Assembly: GCF_051235805.1 (NCBI RefSeq)
Contig: NZ_JBPNXV010000001.1
Span: 186,001 to 250,000, forward strand
Direction of reading: 5' to 3'
DNA: 64,000 nucleotides
Source of the DNA: Pseudothermotoga_B sp051235805
Lineage (GTDB): Bacteria > Thermotogota > Thermotogae > Thermotogales > DSM-5069
Part shown: positions 1-9,400 of the stretch, piece by piece
Layout of the letters: every line of letters begins with the position of its first letter
Position numbering within the stretch: the first letter of the stretch is position 1
Notes under the pieces: model-generated
The model's database searches: none
Told to the model about the DNA's origin: nothing
The model's input: the letters and a program-made list of their open reading frames with translations, nothing else
Made by a program: the position numbers and the translations under genes

Positions 1-126
1 AGCACCGTCTATGTGGTTTGCGATCTCTTGGGCTGTCCTCGTTGCGCAGATCACCGTTGGGACGACCAGAAAGTGATTTCTAAAACCTACTTTATTGTTC
101 TTTCTTTTGTATCCGAAGATCTTCAC
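1..126 (-). CDS. UxaA-family dehydratase, large part (5' end only)
   Basis: This is the first 42 codons of a gene that runs off the left edge. The N-terminus reads MKIFGYKRKNNKVGFRNHFL, typical of the large catalytic part of the altronate/galactarate/sulfolactate lyase (UxaA) family. The GTG start (126..124) overlaps the TGA stop of the preceding SAF-domain gene, so the two are translationally coupled. This is the split SuyA/SuyB-like arrangement rather than one fused altronate dehydratase. The family eliminates water or sulfite from sugar acids or 3-sulfolactate. The substrate cannot be assigned from 42 residues. It is the last visible gene of the transporter and malic enzyme operon. Confidence 0.75.
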   Translation of the reverse strand, partial: MKIFGYKRKNNKVGFRNHFLVVPTVICATRTAQEIANHIDGA

Positions 127-410
127 AGAGTATACCTCCTCACGCCACGTCTGCCTGATACGTTGTGTACGTGAACGTAATCTCCGATCTTTATATCTTC
201 TGTCGCCACGCCTATCGGCTCACCATATTTGAAGATCTCAGAGCCTTTACTAATATCTCTTACGGCAAATTTGTGTCCAAAAGGTATGTCGTGGTTCAAC
301 TTTACCTTCAGTGTTCTATTCTCAAGATTCAGTTGAATCTCTTCGCCTTTTGAAAGGTTTTTCACAGCCGTTGCAACGTTGTCTTTTTCAGAAAAAACTA
401 TGGCATCCAT
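123..410 (-). CDS. UxaA-family dehydratase, small SAF-domain subunit
   Basis: This 95-residue protein is a complete SAF domain (the antifreeze-like N-terminal part of UxaA/SuyA). The core motif HDIPFGHKFAVRDI lies near residues 40-53 and is followed by the family's GEPIGVAT segment and a GDYVHVHNV strand. Its length matches stand-alone small subunits such as SuyA (about 90 aa). It follows malic enzyme by 13 bp and overlaps the large subunit start, so the two should form one enzyme. The family is known to act on altronate, galactarate or 3-sulfolactate. The choice here is open, but the neighbouring TctABC transporter points to a small hydroxylated or sulfonated carboxylate. Confidence 0.8.
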   Translation of the reverse strand: MDAIVFSEKDNVATAVKNLSKGEEIQLNLENRTLKVKLNHDIPFGHKFAVRDISKGSEIFKYGEPIGVATEDIKIGDYVHVHNVSGRRGVRRYTL

Positions 411-423
411 AGGATGTACCTCC

Positions 424-1752
424 TCATGGGAGCTTTATAATCTTGGCATCTACCAGAACTCTTTCCATTATTCTTCCAGCTTTTATTCTCTCTTCGATCT
501 TTTTTCTGAGCTCTTCATCGCTCAACGGTTTTTGTGCAACCTTTTGTTCGATTGCCTTCTTTGCGACAGCCATCGCTTCTTCCACATAGACTTGATCTTC
601 TTCCATTGTGGGGACTATGTATTCTTCATGTATGCCTTTCCTGTATGCGAAATCTGCGATCGCTTGAGCTGCTGCTACGCACATTTCGTCTGTCACCTTT
701 GTTGCTCTGACATCGAGCACACCTCTGAAGATCGCTGGGAATCCAAGAGAGTTGTTCACTTGGTTTGGAAAGTCGCTTCTACCAGTTGCAACTATTCTTG
801 CGCCTGCCTCTTTTGCCTCCCAGGGCCAGATCTCGGGAACTGGGTTTGCGCCCGCAAAGACGATGGCGTCTTTGTTCATCGCTCTTACCCATTCTGGTTT
901 TATCACCCCAGGACCACTCTTTGAGTATGCTATGCACACATCTGCACCTCTCAGTGCCTCCTCTATACCTCCATTAATGTTCTCTCTGTTGGTTTTGATC
1001 CACATCTGTTTGCTTATTTCATCCAGAGTCTGCGCCCTTTCTTTTGTGAGTATGCCCTTTGAATCACAGACAACGATATTTCCAAGATCAACGTTGACCT
1101 TTTCGAGTAACCTCAAGAATGCATAGTTGGCGCTTCCTGCGCCTATGACTGCGATCTTAACTTCGTCGATCTTTTTGCCAACTATGCGAAGCGCGTTGAT
1201 CAAACCGGCGAGCGTTATAGTAGCGGTACCTTGTTGATCGTCGTGAAACACTGGTATAGACAGTTCTTCTTGAAGCTTCTTGAGCAGAGCAAAGCACTTT
1301 GGCTTTTCAACGTCTTCAAGGTTTATTCCCGCTATCGATGGCGAAAGCCATTTGCAGAACTGAACTGTTTCCTCTATCTGCGTTGTGCCAATGCACAAAG
1401 GTATTGCATCGACCCCACCAAGGTATTTGAACAGAAGCGCCTTTCCTTCCATGACAGGGAGTCCAGCCTCTGGACCAATATCGCCAAGCCCAAGAATTCT
1501 CGTTCCATCGCTTATGATCGCAATCGTGTTCTCTTTGTTCGTGTATTCGTAGACTTTTTCTCGATCCTTTGCGATCTCTTGGCATACCTTTGCAACACCC
1601 GGTGTGTACCATATGGCAAAGTCATCAAAGCTTCTGACCGGTACCTTGGGAGCGGTTTGGATCTTTCCTTTGTAGAACGGATGAAGTATCATCGCATCTT
1701 CAGAAGGTTTCTGCGCCTTCTTTAAGAGTTTCTCAACGTCTCTTTCGTACAT
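424..1752 (-). CDS. NAD(P)-dependent malic enzyme
   Basis: A 442-residue malate oxidoreductase (decarboxylating) converts malate to pyruvate and CO2 with reduction of NAD(P). The N-terminal malic domain contains WYTPGVAKVCQEIA and the segment SDGTRILGLGDIGPEAGLPV. The metal-binding FHDDQQGTA motif lies near residue 168, and the Rossmann motif VIGAGSANYAF near residue 202. The length fits the short bacterial and archaeal malic enzymes without a phosphotransacetylase domain. It lies 16 bp after tctB and 13 bp before the SAF subunit, in the same operon. This suggests that the imported acid is channelled to pyruvate. Cofactor preference cannot be read from the sequence. Confidence 0.93.
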   Translation of the reverse strand: MYERDVEKLLKKAQKPSEDAMILHPFYKGKIQTAPKVPVRSFDDFAIWYTPGVAKVCQEIAKDREKVYEYTNKENTIAIISDGTRILGLGDIGPEAGLPVMEGKALLFKYLGGVDAIPLCIGTTQIEETVQFCKWLSPSIAGINLEDVEKPKCFALLKKLQEELSIPVFHDDQQGTATITLAGLINALRIVGKKIDEVKIAVIGAGSANYAFLRLLEKVNVDLGNIVVCDSKGILTKERAQTLDEISKQMWIKTNRENINGGIEEALRGADVCIAYSKSGPGVIKPEWVRAMNKDAIVFAGANPVPEIWPWEAKEAGARIVATGRSDFPNQVNNSLGFPAIFRGVLDVRATKVTDEMCVAAAQAIADFAYRKGIHEEYIVPTMEEDQVYVEEAMAVAKKAIEQKVAQKPLSDEELRKKIEERIKAGRIMERVLVDAKIIKLP

Positions 1753-1768
1753 CAGACATACCTCCTAA

Positions 1769-2215
1769 TCAGAATAGTAGTCCTCTTGGTAGTGGAACAG
1801 TTAAAAGTTTTGCAAGCAGATACCAAAAGAGCAGTGCCGTAGCTGCAAAGCTGATTATGTTCACGAGTAGTTGTCGAAAACTTAGATTCTTTCCGCCGAC
1901 CACGATCGATATGACTGTCATGAAGATGATGCTTCCAACTGTGAAACCAAAGACCCAGTCCATCAGATAAACCCAAAGGAAGGATAGTACGATTACTGTA
2001 ATTATGTACAAAAGGTCCTTTTTTCCCAATTTCTGAGTCTTTTCTTGTTTTTTTGATTTCAATGTGGTGATCATCAAAGCTGTGCAAAGCGCAATCAGCA
2101 GGATCGAAACGATCTGTGGAAAGATGGCGGAAAGATAATTCAAATTTCTCGATTCAAACAGAAAAACGAACGCAAGAAGAATGAACACGGCGCTCACGAT
2201 TAAATTCGATTTCAT
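1769..2215 (-). CDS. tctB: Tripartite tricarboxylate transporter, small membrane subunit TctB
   Basis: A 148-residue membrane protein has about four hydrophobic helices (near residues 5-20, 33-52, 69-100 and 115-140), the topology of the poorly conserved TctB subunit. The ATG overlaps the TGA of tctA by four bases, which fixes its identity by context. With TctA and the periplasmic TctC it forms a secondary, ion-driven uptake system for carboxylates. Sequence motifs for this subunit are weak, so the call rests on size, topology and position. Confidence 0.85.
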   Translation of the reverse strand: MKSNLIVSAVFILLAFVFLFESRNLNYLSAIFPQIVSILLIALCTALMITTLKSKKQEKTQKLGKKDLLYIITVIVLSFLWVYLMDWVFGFTVGSIIFMTVISIVVGGKNLSFRQLLVNIISFAATALLFWYLLAKLLTVPLPRGLLF

Positions 2216-3729
2216 TGTCTGTCACCTGCCACAGAAGGAGCCTGTTTTCTGATCATGGGCCAGAGCAGGAACAACACAGACAGTACTATGAGAACCCACG
2301 AGATTGGGCGAATGAAAAAGATCGTCCAGGGATAATCGAGTTTTCTTCCCATCAGTAAACCCTGAGTGAACCCTGTTTCGGCGATGGGTCCTAATATCAG
2401 TCCAAGTGTGATCGGTCCTGCCTCGAAGCCGAATCTTTTCAATATATAACCAAGCACACCAAGTATGAGCATGGTGTAGACATTGCTTATATCGTTCTGA
2501 ACACAGTATGAACCAATCATCGTTAGCAACAAGATTACAGGAACAATAACATGTATCGGTATTTTGTAGATCACTTTGGTCATTCCCCTGCCGAAGAGCA
2601 ATCCAATGGGTACCATGAGTAAGGTTGCGGCTAACACACCAACTATGAAGGTGTAGACAACATCGGCACGGGTTGTGAAGAGTTCTGCACCAGGTCTCAG
2701 TCCTTGTATCAAGAGCGCTCCATACAAGATTGCATCAACGGGTGTTCCAGGTACACCGAGAGTCATCAATGGGACAAAACCACCACCCACAGTGGCGTTG
2801 TTCGAGGCCTCGGTGGCTATGACCCCTTCTGGTATGCCTGTGCCGAATCTTTCTGGGTGCTTTGATGCCCTCATTGCCTCACTGTAGGAAACCAAATTTG
2901 CGATGTTTCCCCCCGCACCTGGCAGTACACCAATTATGAAACCTATCACAGAAGCTCTGATGAGATCTACCTGTCTCTTCATGACATCTACGAAGGTCTT
3001 AGTTATGGTCCCTTTCTCCACCTTCGCTTCCACAAAGAGTTGTTTTTGACCTCTTTGCACAATCATGTTTATGACCTCAGGAATACAAAACAGTCCAACC
3101 AGCGCAGGTATCAATCCAAATCCTGATATGAGATATGAAGATCCGAAGATGAACCTGACATTTCCACCTACAGGGGCTACACCCACGAAGCTGATCATCA
3201 TGCCTATGAGCCCACCGATAAAGCCCTTTAAAGTGTTGCCACGAGACAAGGACGATATGACTGTCAAACCGAAGATACCCAACCAGAAGTATTCTGGTGG
3301 TCCGAATCTCAGTGCTATCGTTGCAAGCATCGGGGCAAATATGAGAAAACAGATCATACCGAACAATCCACCGTACAAGGATGAGTACGTCGCTATCAAG
3401 ATCGCCTGCCACCCTCTGCCTTGCTTTGCCATGGGATGACCATCAAAGGTCGTGCCTATGTTCGATGGTGTACCAGGTGTTCTGAGCAAGATCGCCGAAA
3501 AGCTTCCTCCGTATATCGCAGCCATGTACAGAGAGCCAAGAAAGACCAAGCTCTCAGAAGGCGTCATCCAGTAAGTCAACGGCAAAAACAAAGCCACTCC
3601 CATCGTGGCACTCATACCTGGCAATGCACCTATTATTAAACCTACACTGACACCACCGATCATCAGAGAAAAGATCTTTACTGAGAAGATCTGCGGTATG
3701 GCATTCAAAAGATATTCGAAACTTGCCAT
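2212..3729 (-). CDS. tctA: Tripartite tricarboxylate transporter, large membrane subunit TctA
   Basis: A 505-residue, highly hydrophobic protein has about 12 transmembrane segments and the TctA signatures GALPGMSATMGVALFLPLTY near residue 33 and GVLPGAGGNIANLVSYSEA near residue 270. The length is standard for TctA. It is the permease of a TTT transporter, which couples uptake of citrate, tartrate or related acids to an ion gradient. tctC lies 52 bp upstream, separated by a strong hairpin that may make the binding protein more abundant than the permease. tctB overlaps its end. Confidence 0.93.
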   Translation of the reverse strand: MASFEYLLNAIPQIFSVKIFSLMIGGVSVGLIIGALPGMSATMGVALFLPLTYWMTPSESLVFLGSLYMAAIYGGSFSAILLRTPGTPSNIGTTFDGHPMAKQGRGWQAILIATYSSLYGGLFGMICFLIFAPMLATIALRFGPPEYFWLGIFGLTVISSLSRGNTLKGFIGGLIGMMISFVGVAPVGGNVRFIFGSSYLISGFGLIPALVGLFCIPEVINMIVQRGQKQLFVEAKVEKGTITKTFVDVMKRQVDLIRASVIGFIIGVLPGAGGNIANLVSYSEAMRASKHPERFGTGIPEGVIATEASNNATVGGGFVPLMTLGVPGTPVDAILYGALLIQGLRPGAELFTTRADVVYTFIVGVLAATLLMVPIGLLFGRGMTKVIYKIPIHVIVPVILLLTMIGSYCVQNDISNVYTMLILGVLGYILKRFGFEAGPITLGLILGPIAETGFTQGLLMGRKLDYPWTIFFIRPISWVLIVLSVLFLLWPMIRKQAPSVAGDRQ

Positions 3730-3755
3730 CTGTGGTTTTTCCTCCCTTCAGGAAA

Positions 3756-3775
3756 CCCGCACCTGAAGGTGCGGG
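3756..3775 (-). promoter_or_regulatory. Intercistronic hairpin between tctC and tctA
   Basis: A perfect 9-bp inverted repeat (CCCGCACCT and AGGTGCGGG) with a two-base loop sits between the tctC stop and the tctA start. No T-run follows on the minus strand, so it is not a classical terminator. It may stabilise or process the mRNA so that the binding protein is expressed above the permease. The structure is seen; the function is inferred. Confidence 0.6.
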
Positions 3776-3781
3776 AGGGAA

Positions 3782-4729
3782 TTACTTACCCATCTTTTGG
3801 GTTTCATCCCACAGTTCTTTGTAATAAGGTATGAGTTTTGCCACCAATTCTTTTGCCTGAGCTTCGTTGTAATCTTCCAGAACAAAACCAAGTTCTTCCA
3901 TCTTTGATCTAACCTCTGGGTTCTTGTTCACCTCAGCGAAGGCAGCTTCGAGTATTCTCTTGATCTCTGAAGGTGTTCCAGGGGGTACAGCCACACCGCG
4001 GAAAGCCTTTTCAACGACGTCGTATCCAAGTTCTCTGAAGGTCGGAACATCAGGCAGGAACGGCACTCTCTGCTCTGTAGCTACAGCGATAGTCCTGAGC
4101 TTGTCTTTGTACTGCACAGAGACAGTTGTGTAAGTCATCAGGGCATCAACATTTCCACCCAGCAGAGCTGGCACAGCTGTTCCTGTACCAGTGAACGGGA
4201 TGTAGGTCAGATTAAGACCAGCAACTTTGGCAAGCCTCAATGTGGCAAAGCTGTTCGCAGTCGGTTGGCCACTACCGCCGATGAGCACAGATTTCTTTCC
4301 TTTTGCCATTTTCAAAAAATCGTCGAAATTCTTGATGGGACTGTCGATAGGTACAACCAAAGTGCACGGAGTTGTCTGGAAAAAGTATATGTTCTCGATC
4401 TGTTCGGTCTTGTACGGCACTCCACCTTGAATTGGTTGAAGTATTGTGTGAGGCAGGTTCGTTCCGTAGATTGAATATCCATCTGGTGTAGCTCGATTGA
4501 CCAGCTCTGACCAACCTGTTGCTCCGCCACCACCAGGTTTGTAAGTAATAACTATGGGTACACCGAGGATCTTTTCCAGGTAAGGTTGTTGAATTCTTGC
4601 TGTGATGTCTGACTCTCCACCCGGATCAAAACAGATCACATAGGTGATAGGTTTTGTTGGAAAATCTGCCGCGAAAACTAATGAAAAAGTTGAAAGGAGA
4701 ACACAAAGAAACCAGACAGCCTTTCTCAT
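3782..4729 (-). CDS. tctC: TTT transporter periplasmic binding protein TctC (Bug family)
   Basis: A 315-residue extracytoplasmic solute receptor. The first 20 residues (MRKAVWFLCVLLSTFSLVFA) are a clear signal peptide. The mature part starts with the Bug-family signature FPTKPITYVICFDPGGESD, including the PGG turn that binds a carboxylate of the ligand. YKPGGGGATGW follows near residue 64 and FTGTGTAVPALLGG near residue 180. It heads the operon, with a plausible promoter just upstream. Bug proteins bind diverse di- and tricarboxylates and aromatic acids, so the ligand stays open. Confidence 0.92.
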   Translation of the reverse strand: MRKAVWFLCVLLSTFSLVFAADFPTKPITYVICFDPGGESDITARIQQPYLEKILGVPIVITYKPGGGGATGWSELVNRATPDGYSIYGTNLPHTILQPIQGGVPYKTEQIENIYFFQTTPCTLVVPIDSPIKNFDDFLKMAKGKKSVLIGGSGQPTANSFATLRLAKVAGLNLTYIPFTGTGTAVPALLGGNVDALMTYTTVSVQYKDKLRTIAVATEQRVPFLPDVPTFRELGYDVVEKAFRGVAVPPGTPSEIKRILEAAFAEVNKNPEVRSKMEELGFVLEDYNEAQAKELVAKLIPYYKELWDETQKMGK

Positions 4730-4767
4730 ACTGACACCCTCCCTTAAGTGGATTTAGCTTATCTAAT

Positions 4768-4797
4768 ATTCTATCTCTTTTATAAGCATAGCTGCAA
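4768..4797 (-). promoter_or_regulatory. Candidate sigma-70-type promoter of the tctC operon
   Basis: On the minus strand TTGCAG (4797..4792) and TAGAAT (4773..4768) are spaced by 18 bp, about 40 bp upstream of the tctC ATG. The match to consensus is moderate. A GGGAGGG ribosome-binding site precedes the ATG. Confidence 0.4.
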
Positions 4798-4930
4798 AAC
4801 ACCTTTATGGCATCAAGGAGTGAATTTGTCAGAATCTTTGCTTTGAGGCCCTGTGATCAACAGATTTTGTCTTTTTTCTTCTTATTTCGCATTCTTGTTC
4901 GCTCTAAGAACCATCTGAGAGATAAAACTT

Positions 4931-4951
4931 AACCCCGCTCTCGGCGGGGTT
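4931..4951 (-). terminator. Terminator of the CoA-binding protein gene
   Basis: On the minus strand the stem AACCCCGC/GCGGGGTT closes a 5-base loop and is followed by AAGTTTTATC. The stem overlaps the TAA stop codon of the gene it ends. The T-run is short. Confidence 0.7.
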
Positions 4952-5324
4952 AGAAACTTGTTTCGATCATTATGCACTTTCCTATTGAGTATTCTGAATC
5001 TGTGCTTTTAAGAAAGCTTTCGATTTCCTTTGATCCAGCGCCTGGCTGAAACCAAAATCTTCTAAAACCAAACGACACAGCCTTTTGAAGTTCTTCAAGA
5101 CCTCTTTCTGGAGGAATGACAAAAACCAAAAGCTCGGTATCTCTTGGCAACTGTTCAATGGTCGTGAAGGATTTTATACCATCTACTGTTACGCCTTTTG
5201 GGTTGACTGGAAAAACCTCAAAACCCTTGCTGCGCAAATCTCTTACAATCTTATTGCCGTATTTCTGTTCATTTTCACTCGCACCGATGACTGCGATTTT
5301 CTTGAACTCTTTGGGGTTCACCAT
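4950..5324 (-). CDS. CoA-binding domain protein (YccU-like)
   Basis: A 124-residue single Rossmann domain of the CoA-binding family (YccU type). The start MVNPKEFKKIAVIGASENEQ carries the nucleotide-binding turn GASENEQKYGNKI, followed by VFPVNPKG near residue 38 and FVIPPERG near residue 67. The end WFQPGAGSKEI is the usual C-terminal signature. Such proteins bind CoA, but no defined reaction is known for the stand-alone form. It begins 13 bp after the ATP-grasp gene and is probably co-transcribed with it. Confidence 0.85.
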   Translation of the reverse strand: MVNPKEFKKIAVIGASENEQKYGNKIVRDLRSKGFEVFPVNPKGVTVDGIKSFTTIEQLPRDTELLVFVIPPERGLEELQKAVSFGFRRFWFQPGAGSKEIESFLKSTDSEYSIGKCIMIETSF

Positions 5325-5337
5325 ATATCACCCCCAC

Positions 5338-6348
5338 TCATACAGTAACACGTTCAAGAAGACCGTTTCTTTGCATTGCGTTCTCAAGGATGTGCAGAAC
5401 CAGATCTTCGTACGCAAAACCGGCGATTTCAGCTATTCTGGGCAGGTCTGAAAATCCCTTTGCCATTCCAGGAAGTGGGTTGATCTCAAGGAAGTATGGG
5501 TTCCCGTCTTCTTCAGATACCCTTAAATCCATCCTCGCTACATCCTTAACTTCGAGGGTCTTGCAGATCTTGACTGCCATGTTCTTGAGTTTCCTTTCCT
5601 GTGCCGAGTCAATCTTCGCCGGACAGGTGTAATCCACGTAATAGTCAGAGTTTTTCTTGACTTTGTAGCTGTAGAATTGTTTGCCATGTTTGAAGTGAAT
5701 TTCCATTATGGGTAAAACTCGGTACTTGTTGCCTTCTTGTAGAACGCCGATCGTGAACTCTCTACCACGAATGAACTCTTCCACCAAGACTGGTTCATTG
5801 TAGATAGAAAACAGTCTGTCGATTTCCTTCTTGAATTCTTCGTAGTCGTGTACAAGCCCAGTTTCTGAGATCCCCTTAGAAGAGCCTTCGGCATTGAGTT
5901 TCAAGATCAAAGGAAATCTCATGTTTTTCCTCAATTTCTCTTGTGGTGATCTGATGACTTGAAAACGTGGGGTTTTGATGTCTTTGGTTAAAAGGATCTG
6001 CTTGGTCAGTGCTTTGTCAAGACAGACAGCAAGTGTTGTAGCATCTGAACCAGAGTATGGGATGTTGTAGAAAGAAAGTATTGCTGGAACTTGTGCTTCT
6101 CTTGCCCTGCTGAAGGTACCCTCTGCAAAGTTGTAGACGATGTCGATCTTCTCAGATGTCAGAATGGGAATGAACTTTTCAGGTACAGCCTCCATTAGAA
6201 TAACTTCGTGTCCACCACTTTCGATAGATCTCTTGATGTCCATGACAACTTCCATGCTGTCGTACTCTGCTTCCCAGTCCTCGACGTCCGGTCTAATTCC
6301 TCTGGGTAAGTTATAGGCTAACCCCACCTTCGTAAAAACCACCTCCAT
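5338..6348 (-). CDS. D-Ala-D-Ala-ligase-like ATP-grasp enzyme
   Basis: About 335 residues with a complete ATP-grasp fold. GSDATTLAVCLDKALTKQIL lies near residue 95. FPLILKLNAEGSSKGI carries the lysine and the small-loop glycines. LVEEFIRGREFTIGVL follows, and YFLEINPLPGM carries the metal-binding E and N. It resembles the C-terminal domain of D-Ala-D-Ala ligases, but the N-terminus is divergent. It may join another amino-acid or hydroxy-acid pair. The start is unclear. The ATG used here (6348) has no ribosome site, while a strong GGAGGTGG (6346..6339) lies just inside. That would favour an ACG at 6333 (reading MKVGLAYN) or a GTG at 6327. Confidence 0.8.
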   Translation of the reverse strand: MEVVFTKVGLAYNLPRGIRPDVEDWEAEYDSMEVVMDIKRSIESGGHEVILMEAVPEKFIPILTSEKIDIVYNFAEGTFSRAREAQVPAILSFYNIPYSGSDATTLAVCLDKALTKQILLTKDIKTPRFQVIRSPQEKLRKNMRFPLILKLNAEGSSKGISETGLVHDYEEFKKEIDRLFSIYNEPVLVEEFIRGREFTIGVLQEGNKYRVLPIMEIHFKHGKQFYSYKVKKNSDYYVDYTCPAKIDSAQERKLKNMAVKICKTLEVKDVARMDLRVSEEDGNPYFLEINPLPGMAKGFSDLPRIAEIAGFAYEDLVLHILENAMQRNGLLERVTV

Positions 6349-6430
6349 GGTTTTGTTCAATCAGATTATCACGCTGTTGATGAGCAAAAATCATTTCAAC
6401 AATGTTCTGTTCAGTTGAGTTTGTGTTAAG

Positions 6431-6453
6431 AAAAAGGGGCAGATAACTGCCCC
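6431..6453 (-). terminator. Terminator after the giant Ig lipoprotein gene
   Basis: On the minus strand GGGGCAG-TTAT-CTGCCCC is followed directly by TTTTTC, a classical rho-independent terminator 27 bp past the stop codon at 6480. Confidence 0.88.
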
Positions 6454-6479
6454 ATACTTTGCTGATCACAGTACAGCAC

Positions 6480-9400
6480 TCATGGTACATCGACATAGAA
6501 GAGGTATTTTCTTTCATTTCCTGCATAATCTTTCAAGATTATCTCTATCGTTGAATCAACGGCTATGTTCACTTGGCTCGAAACACTGTAATTCTGTGAT
6601 GTACCCGATTTAGTCCAACTATTTCCCGAAGAGGTTTGCTCGCCGTTCACAAGAATCTTGCAGTTATTCCAGTCGATGTACAGTTCGTTCACATCGAAGG
6701 TCAAAGGTTTGTTGCCTGTTGTGAGTGTCACTGTGGCATCCTCTGTGACGTTAGTATTTTCGATTCTTACGTTGCTTATCTGAGGTTCTTGGTTGTCATA
6801 AACAATGCTCATCGCTTTCTCGGTTTTGTTCGATGCTTGATCGTACGCGGTGAGTTTTACCGTGTTTGATCCGCTATCTAAACCAACATTCTGTGCACCA
6901 GAGATTGGGCCACTGGCTATTATGGTCGTTGAACCTTTTTGCAGAACGATGTGAGAAAAGTAACCATCTGTGACTTGCCAGCTAACTTCAACAGTTGCAT
7001 AATTCGTGTAATAAACGTTGTTAACAAAGATGGGAACGTCACATGTAAATAAATCTATTCTCGGTGCTAATCTATCGATATCAACTGTTTGTGATTGGCT
7101 TTTTGAATTACCTGCCCCGTCAAATAATTCGAAGGTGAACACCTTTTGTCCTTCGTAATTTGCAGGTGTATTGTACTGCCATTGTGTTGTGGTCTGCCCC
7201 CACTGTAATGGTAGTGTTTGAAGAGGTGTTGATCCTTCAGAAACATCGATTTTTGATCCCCAGGTGAGGTTGTCTGAGAAATTCAGGTTGAATGTGATCT
7301 GTGTTGCAGACGATACACCTGTAGGTTCAAAGTCCACACTCAGAGTTGGTTGAATTGTGTCGTAGTAAAGTGTGCCGGCGTAATTTGCAACATTACCTGC
7401 GATGTCTTTCAAGTAAAGCGAGTATTCGGCTGAGGTGTTTTCATTTAAACCATGTTCAAAGGTCAGTGTGTTTGGTAAAGGATTTATTGTATTGCCATTT
7501 ACTCTCATGAAGGCTTCTGTTATTTTGGTAATTTCATCGATTTGCAGAGTGACTGTGTTTTGGTTTGTATAAAGTCTGCCAGAGTCACTCAATAAGGCTG
7601 GTGGCCTGTTGTCGAATATGACATTTGCAAAAGATCTTGAGTCAGTCTGTTGAGAATGATTCTCTGCATGATCGTAGACTTGTAAACCGACTTTATGTTC
7701 TCCGTTGGTATAACTACTTGTATTCAGGGAGAATTTGAATTTGAATTCACCATCCTCATACACCGGTGATGTGATCATTGCCCTTTGCACATCATCGACA
7801 TACAGTATCACTTTTTGTACATCGTAAGGTACATCTGTTCCGCTTATCTGGGCTATGACATCTATAGAACCTCTGTAAACTTCTTTGCCCAAGAAGGTCT
7901 GAGCCGCCGGAAGCTGTATGGTGACTACAGGTGATCTTCTGTTATCTATCACCACCGAAAGCTGTCCTGCCCCAGTTGCACCGTTTGTTGTAGTCGCTAT
8001 TGCTTCGAAGATAGTTACACCATCTGGGTATGACGTCAAAGGTATGTTCTCAAAAGTCCAGCTGTTGGTCGCGAGATCTGATTTTTCACCGATCTTTTGT
8101 TTGTTACCTGTGCTATCTGTGATGAAAAGTTCTACGCTGGATATGGGTTCTGTGTTGTCCAAGAAACTCACTTTGACATCTGTGAAGCTTCTGAGTATCT
8201 TCATGCCACTGGTATTGGTTCCATCGTACTTACCTTGCGGTATATCTAAGTTCACTATTGGCGGCGTGAGATCTTCAACGATAACTTGTTGCTGGGCTAT
8301 CAAATAGCGGTTGTTGAAGACATCGACAGCTTCGAGGTTGATGTTGAATCCACCAACTTGCGCTGGTGTGAACATTGAAACATCTTGATTGTTTATGAAC
8401 AGTTCTTTGGGTATGTTACCAGTAGTGTATTCGTAGAGTTTCTTGATCGTTTCATCGTAGTCATCTCCATTTGTTTGACTGTCCACTATCTTCAAGCGAA
8501 CCTCTTTTATACCCGTATCGTCACTGACTTTGAACTGACTGTTGTTGTTCAAAGAACCTCTGATCTGGATCAAAAGTTGCGCACCCATGTCATAGACAGT
8601 TGATGATGGATATAGTTGCATGGTTCTAAAACCTTCTACTGTTGGCGCGGTTTCCTCGCATCCGTAGATTGTGAAGTTTCGAACAGTTGAGTTGTTGTCT
8701 AAATCTGTCACGACAATTCTGAAGATGTTTTCATAAGGATCGAGGCGTGTGATAGTGTAATTGAGAGTAGTATTATTGCTAGAAACGGCTATGTCATTAT
8801 AAGAACCAGATATTCTCTTCTGAAGCCTGATGCTTGCCACCCGTCTGTTGTCGGTTGCCTCAATCTCTATGTTTGGACTAGCTGACATCAGTATTTCGTA
8901 GACAGCACCTTCTGTGATATCTTGTGTATTGATCTTGGCTTTTGTTATCGTTGGAGGTTCAGTATCAATGACTGTAACAGTTGTGGTTGCACTTCCTTTT
9001 TCACCTTTTGATGTTTCTGCCTTAAAGGTTATAGAGTAGCCACCTGGTTCTGTGAAAAAGGTTGAAGGGACAGTCGCTTCATAAATGTTGTAAGTCGAGC
9101 TTGTCGCAAATGGGGTAGGTACACCAATTGTTAGGCTTCTGTTGGCGTATCTTATTTCGAATTCTTCGCTCTCGGTTAAGTAAATACTTGCTTTCACCCT
9201 GAGCCTCAAGTCATAACCACATTGGTGTATTTGACCAGGTAGAGGTTGTTCAAAGACGACCCCAAGGTCTAATATGTTCACCGAGACGGAAGTTGCATCA
9301 GACAGATTTACATCGTTCTTGTAGTAGAAATCTATCCTATACTCACCAGATGATTGAACAGCCCAGTTTGCAGTGAAGGTGTAAACAGGTCCATCACCAG

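Noticed and set aside
379..924. 181-codon open frame on the plus strand.
   Set aside because: It lies antisense inside malic enzyme, whose motifs are clear, and has low-complexity Cys/Phe/Ser composition.
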